In this document: positions 42,329-51,424 of the stretch, one piece after another
Layout: the number at the start of each line of letters is the position of its first letter
How positions within the stretch are numbered: the first letter of the stretch is position 1
From: Mesorhizobium japonicum MAFF 303099
Lineage (GTDB): Bacteria > Pseudomonadota > Alphaproteobacteria > Rhizobiales > Rhizobiaceae
Direction: 5' to 3'
Length of the DNA stretch: 64,000 nt
NCBI RefSeq assembly: GCF_000009625.1
Contig: NC_002678.2
Span: 2,046,001 to 2,110,000 of the forward strand
The notes under the pieces: model-generated
Told to the model about the DNA's origin: nothing
The model's input: only the letters and a program-made list of their open reading frames with translations
The model's database searches: none
Position numbers and translations under genes: made by a program

Positions 42329-44074
42329 CTACGATCCAAAACGGGTGTTATGCGCGCGGATCGTCGTGGCGAAGGATCCTGTCACCACCGTATTCGGCTG
42401 CGCGGGAAGGCCCTTGCCAACGACCGAATGCCGCAGCACCTCGCTGCTTGGGCCGAAGGCTTCGATCGCGCCGCCGCGCAGAAGCATCACGCGGTCGCAG
42501 GACGCGGCAATCGAAGGGCGATGCGTGATCACGACGATCGTGACGCCGGCCGCCTTCGTCGCAGCGAGTACCGCCTCGAGCGCCGCTTCGCCGGTGCCGT
42601 CGAGATGGGTGCTGGGTTCGTCCAGGACGAGAATTCTGGGATTGCCGTAGAAGGCGCGGGCCAGCCCGATCCTCTGGCGTTCGCCGCCCGACAGCATTCT
42701 GTCCGACGGACCTATCAATGTCTGGTAGCCGTCCCGCTGCGCCAGGATCAGTTCATGCGCCTCGGCCCGCCTTGCTGCCTCGATGATCGCGGCGTCATCT
42801 GCATCGGGGTCGAAGCGGGCGACGTTTTGCGCGATCGAGCCTGGAAAGAGCTCGACCTCCTGCGCGAGGTAACCGACATGCTTTCCGAGCTGGTTTTCGT
42901 CCCAGCTCCTGAGGTCGGCGCCGTCGATCCTGACCGCGCCGCCGGTCGGCCGGGCGGCACCCAGAAGCAACCGCGCCAGCGTCGATTTGCCGGCGCCGCT
43001 CGGGCCGACAATGGCCAACGCCTCGCCGGCGCCGATCTGGAAGTTCAGCCGCTTGAGGATGGGTTCGGTGCCGGGCTGCGCATTCGGCGCCATGAAGAAA
43101 ACGTCCTGCACGGAAATCGCGCCTGCCGGATCAGGCAGGATCAGTTTGCGCGCTTCAGCCGGACGCGCCGCAAGCGCCGTCCCCAGCCGCTTCCATGCCC
43201 GCCGGGCGTCGGCGATCTGCCGCCAGGCGCCGATCAACTGGTCAAGCGGCTGCAGCGCGCGCGACGACACCAGCGAGGAGGCGAAGATCATGCCTGCCGT
43301 CATCTGTCCCTTGAGCACCAGCCATGCGCCGGCGCCGAGGATCGCCAGTTGCAGCATCATGCGCAGTGCCCGCGAGGCGCCGCTGAAGATCGCATTGGCA
43401 CTCGAGGATCGGTCATGCAGTGTGAGCGCTGCCGCCACGTGCCGTCCCCAGACCCGCGCGGCGTTCTCCACCATGCCCATGGCGCGCAGCGTCTCCGCAT
43501 TGCGGGCAAAGGCCTGTTCCGCCTGGCTGGCCAAGGCCGAACGCTCCGAGGACAAGGCGTCGCTCCTGCCGATGGCAAGCTGGTTGGCCACGACCAGCAA
43601 AAGCAGAAGCGCCGCGCCGGCGACCGTCACCCAGAACAGCACCGGATGGATGAGATAGAGCAAAGCGAGGAAGACAGGGGCAAACGGCAGGTCGAACAAC
43701 ACCGCCACCCCGCGCGACCTGATGAAGGCGCAGACAGAGGCGAGGTCGCGCAGCGGCGACAGGCCTCCGGCATATTTCGCGCCAAGCGAAATAGCGAATG
43801 TGCTGGCGCCCAGTTTCCGGTCGAGGGTCGCCGCAACGCGCTGCGTGTAAACGGCGCGGATCGCGTCCAGCAGCCCGAGGAAAACGAGCGAGAGAACCGC
43901 GATGACAGAAAGATAGACAAGCGTCTCGACGCTGGAGGACGGCAGCACGCGGTCATAGACCTGCAGCAGGTAGAGCGGAATCACCAACAGCAGGATGTTG
44001 ATCAACAGCGAGAAGACGCCGACATCGGCGATGGCGCGCATGAAGACCGGACGCAGGCCAGACGGTCCAGTCAT
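42329..44074 (-). CDS. Type I secretion permease/ATPase (PrsD/PrtD family)
   Basis: 581 residues. The N-terminal six-helix ABC membrane domain begins V-F-S-L-L-I-N-I-L-L-L-V-I-P-L-Y-L-L-Q-V-Y-D-R-V. ATPase domain: Walker A GPSGAGKST, Q-loop L-A-Q-E-V-E-L-F, signature LSGGERQRIGLARAF, Walker B ILVLDEPS, H-loop VITHRP. It lacks the C39 peptidase domain, so it belongs to the PrtD/PrsD group that exports RTX proteins with uncleaved C-terminal signals. It sits just downstream of an RTX/GH16 gene, its probable cargo. Confidence 0.92.
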   Translation of the reverse strand: MTGPSGLRPVFMRAIADVGVFSLLINILLLVIPLYLLQVYDRVLPSSSVETLVYLSVIAVLSLVFLGLLDAIRAVYTQRVAATLDRKLGASTFAISLGAKYAGGLSPLRDLASVCAFIRSRGVAVLFDLPFAPVFLALLYLIHPVLFWVTVAGAALLLLLVVANQLAIGRSDALSSERSALASQAEQAFARNAETLRAMGMVENAARVWGRHVAAALTLHDRSSSANAIFSGASRALRMMLQLAILGAGAWLVLKGQMTAGMIFASSLVSSRALQPLDQLIGAWRQIADARRAWKRLGTALAARPAEARKLILPDPAGAISVQDVFFMAPNAQPGTEPILKRLNFQIGAGEALAIVGPSGAGKSTLARLLLGAARPTGGAVRIDGADLRSWDENQLGKHVGYLAQEVELFPGSIAQNVARFDPDADDAAIIEAARRAEAHELILAQRDGYQTLIGPSDRMLSGGERQRIGLARAFYGNPRILVLDEPSTHLDGTGEAALEAVLAATKAAGVTIVVITHRPSIAASCDRVMLLRGGAIEAFGPSSEVLRHSVVGKGLPAQPNTVVTGSFATTIRAHNTRFGS

Positions 44075-44108
44075 TTCCACATTCCCCGACGCTGCATGTT
44101 CCCGAGAC

Positions 44109-45602
44109 CTACGCGTGGCCCCCGAACTCGGAGCCGCCGTGCAGCGTGCTGTTGCCGTGCGTTGCGACACTGTGCGTGCCGATGCTGCTGCTGGCGATGT
44201 TCAGGGCGTTTGCCGGCGCACTGTCCAGCGTATAGGCGCGGACGTAGTCGATCTTCATCTCGGCCGGTGCGGCCAGATGATCCGGAGGGGCGCCGGCCAA
44301 GCCGCCGACCGCGAGATCGACCAGCATATACATGGGCTTGTTCATGTCGGACGGCGTCGCCGTTTCCGCGACCTGCACGCCGTCATAGGTCCAGACGAGC
44401 TTGTCCGGCGTCCAGAGCAGGCCATAGGTGTGGAAGCCGTCGGGGTTCGAGACACTCACTATCGACGTGACCTTGGTGTGCGTCCCCGTTTCATTGGAGT
44501 GCGCCGTCATGATCAATGAGTTCGCGGCCTGGCCGACAGTTTCAACGACATCGAGTTCCGGCGGCCACGAACCGTCTTCCGGAAGCAGCCAGAAGGCCGG
44601 CCAGGCGCCGGCGTTCTCGGGCAGGTCGGCCCGTATTTCGAAATAGCCATAGGTCTGCGAGAAGGAATCGTGGGTCGTCAGAATGCCTGAGGTGTATTCG
44701 TAATTGTTGATCAGCGGCTTGATATCCGCCGGCGCCTGCGCCGCGGTGATGGTGAGCACGCCGTTGTTCACGCTGAACGGATGGACGGAGCTCGTCGGTG
44801 CGTAGTTGGCGTCGACGTACCATTGCAGCTCATTGTTGCTGCTCAAGGTGCTGCCGTTCGGCGCTCCCCACCAGAAGTTGGAATCCCACGTGCCGCCCTG
44901 GCTGTTGTGAAGGTTCAGCGTGTTGAAATCGTCACTGAAGGAGAGCTGCATCCCGGATTTATCGATCGGCAATTCGAACTGGCTGGGCTGCAGCTTGTCG
45001 ATGGTCGTGTCCTTGAACTCGAGGATCTCGCCGGACCCGAGGTTCAGCAGCACGTTCGATCCCGCCTGGATCATGCTTGAGTGGATGGCGTCGAACGAAG
45101 TGAACCCATAGCCATTGAGGCGGACGGTGTCGGTGGCGGCAAAATTCGCTATCAGGTCGCTTCCGTTGCCTTTCGAGACGATGAAAGTGTCGTAACCGCC
45201 GCCGCCATCGATCAGCACATCGTTTCCCGCGCCTCCGTCCAGAGTCTGGTGCCCGGCCTTGGCGGTGATGATGTTGTCCAACCCATTTCCGAAAGCATAG
45301 TTATTGGCGTTTGTGACGACGAGATTCTCGACGTTGTCGGGGAGCTTGTAGCTCATCCACGTGCTGATCGTGTCGATGCCTGCCCCAGCGGCCTCCGCCA
45401 CCTTGTTGCCCGCCGCATAGAGGTAATAGATGTCATCGCCTGTACCTCCGTGCATGGTGACGTTGACACCGGATGCTCCGTAGAACGAGTCGTTCCCGGA
45501 ACTGCCGTACAAGTCCGGCCCGGACCCTGCCGCCGAGTACCAATGGCTGGAAGCGCCGCTGTAGGGGAGAGGAACACCTAAGGCGTTGACGAAGAAGCTC
45601 AT
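44109..45602 (-). CDS. RTX/GH16 endo-beta-glucanase (ExsH/ExoK-like), probable secreted cargo
   Basis: 497 residues. No Sec signal. Residues ~25-145 carry calcium-binding RTX-like nonapeptides (GGTGDDIYY at 52-60, GGAGNDVLIDGGGGYDTF at 123-140). Residues ~215-460 are a glycoside hydrolase family 16 domain with the catalytic motif E349-x-D351-x-x-E354 (PPELDVVETV). The C-terminal ~40 residues are small and polar, as expected for a type I secretion signal. It likely cleaves beta-glucan/succinoglycan-type exopolysaccharide outside the cell, like ExsH of Sinorhizobium. First gene of the operon with the two secretion genes; AGGAGG precedes the start. Confidence 0.88.
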   Translation of the reverse strand: MSFFVNALGVPLPYSGASSHWYSAAGSGPDLYGSSGNDSFYGASGVNVTMHGGTGDDIYYLYAAGNKVAEAAGAGIDTISTWMSYKLPDNVENLVVTNANNYAFGNGLDNIITAKAGHQTLDGGAGNDVLIDGGGGYDTFIVSKGNGSDLIANFAATDTVRLNGYGFTSFDAIHSSMIQAGSNVLLNLGSGEILEFKDTTIDKLQPSQFELPIDKSGMQLSFSDDFNTLNLHNSQGGTWDSNFWWGAPNGSTLSSNNELQWYVDANYAPTSSVHPFSVNNGVLTITAAQAPADIKPLINNYEYTSGILTTHDSFSQTYGYFEIRADLPENAGAWPAFWLLPEDGSWPPELDVVETVGQAANSLIMTAHSNETGTHTKVTSIVSVSNPDGFHTYGLLWTPDKLVWTYDGVQVAETATPSDMNKPMYMLVDLAVGGLAGAPPDHLAAPAEMKIDYVRAYTLDSAPANALNIASSSIGTHSVATHGNSTLHGGSEFGGHA

Positions 45603-45958
45603 CGGATAAATCCTCCTCGTGATGCCTGGCCTGCTCGGATCGCTCGATACGAGTTCCAGGCGACCGCATCCGGACCAAAATTGCCATGCACGATACCGTT
45701 CCAGGACCTTGCCACATAGTTCACTATTACATCGACCCTTCAGTGACGTTTTCCGGACTGAGAGCACAACAACCCGACGAATGGTCTACAGAACGTAATT
45801 CGACCGACGATATATTTAATAAAATTTTACTGTAGACACAGATCTACTTACGACCGTGCTTGATGCTGGCTACGCACAAGCGCTCCCTGCTTTGATGGGT
45901 CGTGCAATTTCTGCTGTGAGAACTATGCGTCGACGCGTCGCGGAGGGCGCTTCCCCCT
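45603..45958. other. 356-bp intergenic region with an AT-rich core
   Basis: No gene seen. An AT-rich patch (about 45800-45850, including TTTAATAAAATTTTA) stands out against the GC-rich background and is a plausible promoter/regulator region for the GH16-secretion operon. No operator was identified. Confidence 0.45.
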
Positions 45959-46873
45959 TCAAACCGCGACTTCGATCGGCTCGGCCAGTCTGGGGTTGGA
46001 GCGTGCGGCGATCAGGCAGCTGGCCACGATGAGGCCGGCTCCCGCCAGCGTCGTCCAGGTCACCGCCTCGTCGAAGAAGAACCAGCCGAGCGCGATCGCC
46101 CAGATGAAGGCCGAATATTCGGTCGGGATCAGATATTGCGCTTCGGCCCGCGCATAGGCCCAGCTCATCAGGAACTGGCCGGCGAGCGACAGGGCCGTCA
46201 CCCCGGCGAGCGGAAGCCAGAGATTGCTGGGCAGCGAGATGGCAAGCCAGGGTGCGGCAAGGCCAAGCATGACCGCGACGCAAAGGTTCTGGAACAGCAT
46301 GATCTCGATTGGCTTGGCCAGCATCGCCTGTCGCCGCGCGAGGATCAGATTGTAGGCATAGAACACCGTCGAGACCAGCACCGCCGCCGTGCCGAGCAGC
46401 GCATCGCCGGCATAGGTCTTCTGCCCGAACTGGCCCGCCACGATGATCGCGACGCCCGCGATGCCGGCGAGTGACGCCCAGATCGCCTTGCGCTGGATCC
46501 TTTCGCCCAGAAGCAGCGCGGCCAGCAGGAGCGCGAACAGCGGCGCCACGAAACTAAGCCCGACCGCCTCCGCCAGCGGCAGTCTTGCAAGCCCCCAGAA
46601 GAATGACATCAGGACGATGCCGACAACCACCGCGCGCAGCGCATGCAGCCTCAGCACCGCGGCGGTAGGAAGCGAGCGCGGCCCCGCCAGCCAGCCCGCA
46701 CCGGCGATCAATGTCGCCAGCATGCTGCGCCACAGCACCGTGTTGTAGACACCGACAGCGATGACCAGCACCTTCATCGCCGCATCCATGCCGGACAGAA
46801 GGAAGATGCCGAATGCACAGACGAGCACCGGGATCATGGGGGAAACGGCGCCGGCCAGGCTGGATGATTTCAC
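45959..46873 (-). CDS. EamA/DMT family permease
   Basis: 304 residues, about ten membrane helices in two EamA repeats (roughly 15-145 and 155-290), each with the pattern of a drug/metabolite transporter (A-E-A-V-G-L-S-F-V-A-P-L-F-A-L-L-L-A in repeat 1, and I-P-T-E-Y-S-A-F-I-W-A-I in repeat 2). Inner membrane. The substrate is unknown. It stands alone on the minus strand upstream of the secretion operon, but with its own gap, so not obviously part of it. Confidence 0.9.
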   Translation of the reverse strand: MKSSSLAGAVSPMIPVLVCAFGIFLLSGMDAAMKVLVIAVGVYNTVLWRSMLATLIAGAGWLAGPRSLPTAAVLRLHALRAVVVGIVLMSFFWGLARLPLAEAVGLSFVAPLFALLLAALLLGERIQRKAIWASLAGIAGVAIIVAGQFGQKTYAGDALLGTAAVLVSTVFYAYNLILARRQAMLAKPIEIMLFQNLCVAVMLGLAAPWLAISLPSNLWLPLAGVTALSLAGQFLMSWAYARAEAQYLIPTEYSAFIWAIALGWFFFDEAVTWTTLAGAGLIVASCLIAARSNPRLAEPIEVAV

Positions 46874-47069
46874 GCGGGCTCACTCGAGGATGACGGATGC
46901 AAGCTGGCATATCAGGGCAACAGGACGGGGCCAGATGGCAGCCCCGCCCATGTGGCAGTCCAACGCAGTCGGTCAGGGGTAATCGCGATTCGAACTTTTT
47001 GCGGCACCTGTCGATTCCGCCACCCTTCGTTCGTCGTATGATCGACCCAACCCAACCAAGGAGAAGACC

Positions 47070-47474
47070 ATGCGGTTCATGATGCTGATGATCCCCGGCG
47101 GCTATGCAGAGGCGGCGCCCGACGTCAGGCCCGACGCCAAGGGGGTAGAGGCAATGATGAAATACAATGAGGAGCTCAAGAAGGCCGGCGTGTTGCTGGC
47201 GCTCGATGGGCTGCATCCGCCGTCATCGGGCGCGCGTGTGAGCTTCAAGGGCGGCAAGCCCGTCGTCACCGACGGGCCGTTCGCCGAGGTCAAGGAAGTG
47301 CTCGGCGGCTATTGGGTGATCGACGTCCGCTCGCGTGAAGAAGCCATCGAATGGGCCCGCCGCTGCCCCGCTGGGGAGAATGACCTGATCGAGGTTCGAC
47401 GCGTCTTTGAGATGAGCGATTTCCCCGAGGACGTCCAGAAGGTGGCGGAAGGCTTTGGCGAGCTGAAGAGTTGA
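47070..47474 (+). CDS. YciI-like / DGPF domain protein
   Basis: 134 residues: MRFMMLMIPGGYAEAAPDVR, then the DGPF motif in VVTDGPFAEVKEVLGGYWVI. YciI-like proteins have a ferredoxin-like fold and are of uncertain function. CAAGGAG lies eight bases before the ATG. Its stop overlaps the TTG start of the sigma-factor gene that follows, an arrangement known for the ECF42-type sigma factors, where one or more DGPF proteins are encoded next to the sigma gene. Confidence 0.9.
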   Translation: MRFMMLMIPGGYAEAAPDVRPDAKGVEAMMKYNEELKKAGVLLALDGLHPPSSGARVSFKGGKPVVTDGPFAEVKEVLGGYWVIDVRSREEAIEWARRCPAGENDLIEVRRVFEMSDFPEDVQKVAEGFGELKS

Positions 47475-48712
47475 CCGCCACAGCCACCATCGAAGCAGTC
47501 TGGCGGATCGAGCAGCCGAAGCTCACCGCCAGGCTTGCCCGCTATCTCAGGGATATCGGGCTGGCCGAGGAGATCGCCGGCGATGCCTTCCTGCTGGCGC
47601 TGGAACGCTGGCCTCGGGACGGCATCCCGCGCAACCCGGCCGCCTGGTTGACGGAGGTCGCCAGGAACCGGGCGCTCGACCGGCTGCGCCGCACCACCAT
47701 GATCGACGGCAAGCATCGCGAACTTGCCATCGACCTTGCCGAGCTGGAGCGCGAAATGCCCGACATCGAGGCAGCGCTCGACGAGGACATCGACGACGAT
47801 CTTTTGCGGCTGATCTTCACCGCTTGCCATCCCGTCCTGCCGGCCGAGCAGCGCGCAGCCCTCGCCCTGCGCCTGTTGGGCGGGCTGTCGACGCTTGAGA
47901 TCGCCCGCGCCTTCCTGGTGCCCGAAGCCACCGCCGCCCAGCGCATCGTGCGCGCCAAGCGGGCGCTCCGCGATGCCGCCATCCCGTTCGAGACGCCGCG
48001 CGGGCAGGAGCGGCGCGAACGCCTCGCCGCCGTGCTGGAGGTGGTCTATCTCATCTTCAACGGAGGCTATGTGGCGACCGCTGGACCGGACTGGCTGCGC
48101 GCCGATCTCTGTGGCGAGGCGCTGCGCCTCGGCCGTTCCCTTGCGGCGCTGATGCCTGACGAGCCCGAGGTGCAGGGGCTGGTGTCGCTGATGGAACTCA
48201 ACGCCTCGCGCTTCCCTGCCCGCACCGGCAAAGCGGGTGAGCCGATCCTGCTGCTCGACCAGGACCGCACCCGATGGAACTGGTCGCTCATCCGGCGCGG
48301 CCTCGACGGCCTGAACCGCGCCATGACCCTGACATCGACACCCGGCCCCTATCTCTTGCAGGCGATGATCGCCGCCTGCCATGCCCGCGCGATGACATCA
48401 GCCGACACCGACTGGATTGCGATATCAGCCTATTATCAGGCGCTTGCCTTGGCGGCCCCCTCGCCCATCGTCGAAATCAACCGGGCGGTGGCCGTCGGCA
48501 TGGCGTTCGGACCGGCGCAGGGCCTCGCCATCGTCGAGGCGCTGAAGGACGAGCCGCGCCTGAAGGACTCGCATCTCCTGCCCACGGTGCGCGGCGATCT
48601 TCTGGAAAAACTGGGACATCAGACGGAAGCCCGCGCCGCGTTCCGCCAGGCCGCAGAATTGACCGGCAATGACAGGGAACGCGCGCTGCTGCTCGCCCGC
48701 GCGGGCGACTAG
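47471..48712 (+). CDS. ECF-type RNA polymerase sigma factor with C-terminal TPR-like extension (ECF42 group)
   Basis: 413 residues, far longer than a minimal ECF sigma factor. Region 2 is in LARYLRDIGLAEEIAGDAFL, then P-A-A-W-L-T-E-V-A-R-N-R-A-L-D; region 4 contains L-S-T-L-E-I-A-R-A-F-L-V-P-E-A-T-A-A-Q-R-I-V-R-A-K-R. From ~185 a large helical extension (E-P-I-L-L-L-D-Q-D-R-T-R-W, A-S-P-I-V-E-I-N-R-A-V-A-V) matches the SnoaL-less, TPR-like C-terminus of ECF42. There is no anti-sigma gene nearby; the extension and the DGPF protein may provide control. It starts at TTG overlapping the yciI stop. Confidence 0.9.
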   Translation: MTATATIEAVWRIEQPKLTARLARYLRDIGLAEEIAGDAFLLALERWPRDGIPRNPAAWLTEVARNRALDRLRRTTMIDGKHRELAIDLAELEREMPDIEAALDEDIDDDLLRLIFTACHPVLPAEQRAALALRLLGGLSTLEIARAFLVPEATAAQRIVRAKRALRDAAIPFETPRGQERRERLAAVLEVVYLIFNGGYVATAGPDWLRADLCGEALRLGRSLAALMPDEPEVQGLVSLMELNASRFPARTGKAGEPILLLDQDRTRWNWSLIRRGLDGLNRAMTLTSTPGPYLLQAMIAACHARAMTSADTDWIAISAYYQALALAAPSPIVEINRAVAVGMAFGPAQGLAIVEALKDEPRLKDSHLLPTVRGDLLEKLGHQTEARAAFRQAAELTGNDRERALLLARAGD

Positions 48713-48756
48713 CCCATCGGCCTGCATCCATCCGCAAGCCGGTGCGGTGGTCCACC

Positions 48757-50313
48757 TCAATGGGCGTCCGGCGGCGGTGCCTTTGGCGTGACGTTGCGCA
48801 GGAACGGTACCAGCGCGGTCGCGATGACGAAGGCGGCCATGATCACCAGGAAAGCATCGGCATAGGCCATGGTCGAAGCCTCGCGATAGGCGAGCGCCCA
48901 CAGCTGTTTCAGCGAGGCGGTATGGCCGGCGGCGACGGCGCCGGGCAGTTGGCCGTAGCGCAGCGCGATAGTGTCGACGACCCGCATCGCGGCCTCGTTC
49001 TGCGGCGTCAGGTGCGAGGCGATCGTCAGGAAATGGAAGTTGGTGCGGTCGTTCAGGATCGCGCCGCAAATGGCGATGCCGACCGCGCCGCCGAGATTGC
49101 GCATCGTGTTGAACAGGCCGCTGGCGTATTTCAGCCGCTCCGGCGGCAGGCTGCCGAGGCCGAGATTGACGCTCGGCGCCACGGCGAAGACCTGCGGGAA
49201 GCCGCGGAACAGCTGCGGGATGAGCAGCTCGGCCGCGCCCCACTGGCTGGTGATGGCGCTGAAACTCCACATCGAGGCGCCGAAGGAGGCCAGACCGAAC
49301 ATCATCAGCCAGCGCGTGTCGAAGCGCTTGGCGAGAAAGATGTAGACGGGCACGCCGACCATCGAGGCGACGCCGGTCGAGAACACCGCAAGCCCGGTCT
49401 GCAAGGCGTCGTAGCCCCTGACATAGCCGAGGAACAGCGGCGTCAGATAGATCGTGGCGAAGATGCCGATGCCGGTGACGAAGGACAGAAAGCAGCCAAT
49501 GGCGAAATTGCGGTTGCCGAAGGCGCGGAAATCGACCACCGGCTGCGAATAGGTCAGGCTGCGGATGACGAACAGGACCATGGTGATGCCGGCAACGATG
49601 GCGCCATTGCGGATTGTCGCGTCGTCGAACCAGTTCCAGCGCGAACCTTCCTCCAGCACGTATTCCGCCGTGCCCAGGCTGACCGCCATCAGCACGATAC
49701 CGATATAGTCCGCGCCCTTCAGCAGCGACGGATCGGCCTTGTCGATCTTGACCAGCACTGCCACGAGGATGGTGATGATGGTGCCCGGAATGACGTTGAC
49801 ATAGAACAGCCAGTGCCAGTTGAGCGTGTCGGTGATCCAGCCGCCGATGACCGGCCCGAGCGTCGGCGCGATCGAGGCGATGCTGCCGACCACCGCGGCC
49901 GCATAGACCCGCCTCGGCCCCTGGAAATAGTGGAACGATGAGGTGAACACCGTCGGGATCATCGACGCGCCGAGCAGCCCCTGCAGCGCGCGGAACACGA
50001 TCATGCTTTCGATGCTCCAGGCGAAACCGCACAGCATGCTGGCCAATGTGAAGCCGGCCGCCGAAATGGTGAACAGCCAGCGTGTCGAAAACACCCTTGT
50101 CAGCCAGCCCGACAGCGGGATGACGATGATTTCCGCCACCAGATAGGATGTCTGCACCCAGCCGATCTGGTCCTGCGCCGCCGACAGCCCGCCGCCAATG
50201 TCCTGCAGCGACGACGCCACGATCTGGATGTCGAGCAGCGCGATGAACATCCCCACGCACATCACCATGAACGGCAGGATGCTGGAGAAGAAGGATTGCG
50301 GGCGCTCCGACAT
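48757..50313 (-). CDS. emrB: Multidrug efflux MFS transporter EmrB/DHA2
   Basis: 518 residues, 14 predicted helices. Start region S-F-F-S-S-I-L-P-F-M-V-M-C-V-G-M-F-I-A-L-L-D-I-Q-I-V-A carries motif D1 of DHA2; motif C-like G-P-V-I-G-G-W-I-T is in helix 5. The start lies seven bases after the adaptor gene's stop. With the EmrA-type adaptor it should form a tripartite pump using an outer-membrane TolC partner. Regulated probably by the HxlR gene at the head of the operon. Confidence 0.92.
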   Translation of the reverse strand: MSERPQSFFSSILPFMVMCVGMFIALLDIQIVASSLQDIGGGLSAAQDQIGWVQTSYLVAEIIVIPLSGWLTRVFSTRWLFTISAAGFTLASMLCGFAWSIESMIVFRALQGLLGASMIPTVFTSSFHYFQGPRRVYAAAVVGSIASIAPTLGPVIGGWITDTLNWHWLFYVNVIPGTIITILVAVLVKIDKADPSLLKGADYIGIVLMAVSLGTAEYVLEEGSRWNWFDDATIRNGAIVAGITMVLFVIRSLTYSQPVVDFRAFGNRNFAIGCFLSFVTGIGIFATIYLTPLFLGYVRGYDALQTGLAVFSTGVASMVGVPVYIFLAKRFDTRWLMMFGLASFGASMWSFSAITSQWGAAELLIPQLFRGFPQVFAVAPSVNLGLGSLPPERLKYASGLFNTMRNLGGAVGIAICGAILNDRTNFHFLTIASHLTPQNEAAMRVVDTIALRYGQLPGAVAAGHTASLKQLWALAYREASTMAYADAFLVIMAAFVIATALVPFLRNVTPKAPPPDAH

Positions 50314-50320
50314 GATGCCC

Positions 50321-51424
50321 TCAGTGCGCGCCGGTATCGACGGTCACGACGGTGGAGAGGCCTGGCCGCAGCGCGACCTTCCGCGCCTGGTCCGGGTCGA
50401 TGGTGATGCGGACAGGAACACGCTGGACGATCTTGGTGAAATTGCCGGTGGCGTTCTGCGCCGGGATGACGCTGAAGATCGCCCCCGTCGCCGGTCCCAG
50501 GCTGCTGACATGGCCCTTGAGCGGCTGGTCGGGCGCGATGTCGGTATAGACCGTCGCCGCCTGTCCGTCCGCCATGCGCCGCAACTGATCTTCCTTGAAA
50601 TTGGCATCGACCCACAGCCCGCTCTGCGGGACGATCGTCAGCAGATAGCTGCCCGGCGAGACATAGGTGCCGACCTGCGCCAGCCGGTTGCCGACGAGGC
50701 CGTCGATCGGAGCGCGGATCTGCGTGAAGCCAAGATCGAGCTCAGCCGTGTCGAGATCGGCCTTGGCGGCCAGAACCGCGGCGGTCGCTTCCGAGATCTG
50801 CGTGTTCAGCACGTCGAGCTGTTGCCTGGCGGCCGCAAGCCCGGCACGCGAGGCGGAAACGGAAGCCTTCGCCTGCCCGTCGGCGGCAAGGCTTCTCTGC
50901 GCGTCCTGCTGCGAGCCGGCCCTGGTGCTGGCCAGCACCTCGTAGCGCTTGGCATCCTGTGTAGTAAATGTGGCGGCTGCACTCTTCGCCTCGAGATCGG
51001 CCTCTGCCTGTTCGATCAGCGAATTCTGCAGCGAGACCTGGGCGCGAAGATTGTCGAGCGCCGATTGCTGCTGCTGGACGGAAGCCCGCGCACGCTCCAC
51101 CGCCGCCTTGAACGGCCGGTCGTCGATGCGGATGATGAGCTGGCCGGCGTCGACATGCTGATTGTCCTCGACGAGGATCTGATCGATATGCCCGGCGACG
51201 CGTGGCGCCAGCGGCGTGACATTGCCGCCGACATAGGCATCGTCGGTCGACATCACGAACCGGCCTGCCTGCCACCACTGAAAGCCATACCAGCCGGCGA
51301 CGCCGATGGCGATCGCGGCGCCCAGCATGACGATCGGCTTGCGGCGGCTTTTGGCGGGCGCGGGTATCTGGACGGCGGATGGCTGCGCCGGCTGCAACTC
51401 GGCGGCGGAGAGAACCTTGTTCAT
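50321..51424 (-). CDS. emrA: EmrA/HlyD family efflux adaptor
   Basis: 367 residues. One N-terminal membrane helix (about 32-50), then the membrane-fusion signature STDDAYVGGNVTPLAPRVAG, a helical hairpin (110-210) and the C-terminal barrel (IRAPIDGLVGNRL). Adaptor for the EmrB pump that follows. Its start overlaps the end of the HxlR gene by four bases (ATGA), so regulator, adaptor and pump are one coupled transcript. Confidence 0.92.
   Translation of the reverse strand: MNKVLSAAELQPAQPSAVQIPAPAKSRRKPIVMLGAAIAIGVAGWYGFQWWQAGRFVMSTDDAYVGGNVTPLAPRVAGHIDQILVEDNQHVDAGQLIIRIDDRPFKAAVERARASVQQQQSALDNLRAQVSLQNSLIEQAEADLEAKSAAATFTTQDAKRYEVLASTRAGSQQDAQRSLAADGQAKASVSASRAGLAAARQQLDVLNTQISEATAAVLAAKADLDTAELDLGFTQIRAPIDGLVGNRLAQVGTYVSPGSYLLTIVPQSGLWVDANFKEDQLRRMADGQAATVYTDIAPDQPLKGHVSSLGPATGAIFSVIPAQNATGNFTKIVQRVPVRITIDPDQARKVALRPGLSTVVTVDTGAH

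Noticed and set aside
41288..44470. 1060-codon open frame on plus opposite the secretion genes
   Set aside because: It is antisense to the adaptor and ABC genes. Its protein is Arg/His/Asp-rich without any domain and reflects GC-rich codon bias.
48425..50260. 611-codon minus frame overlapping emrB
   Set aside because: Same strand but another frame of the MFS gene, Arg/His-rich, no domains; the 518-codon frame has the complete transporter.
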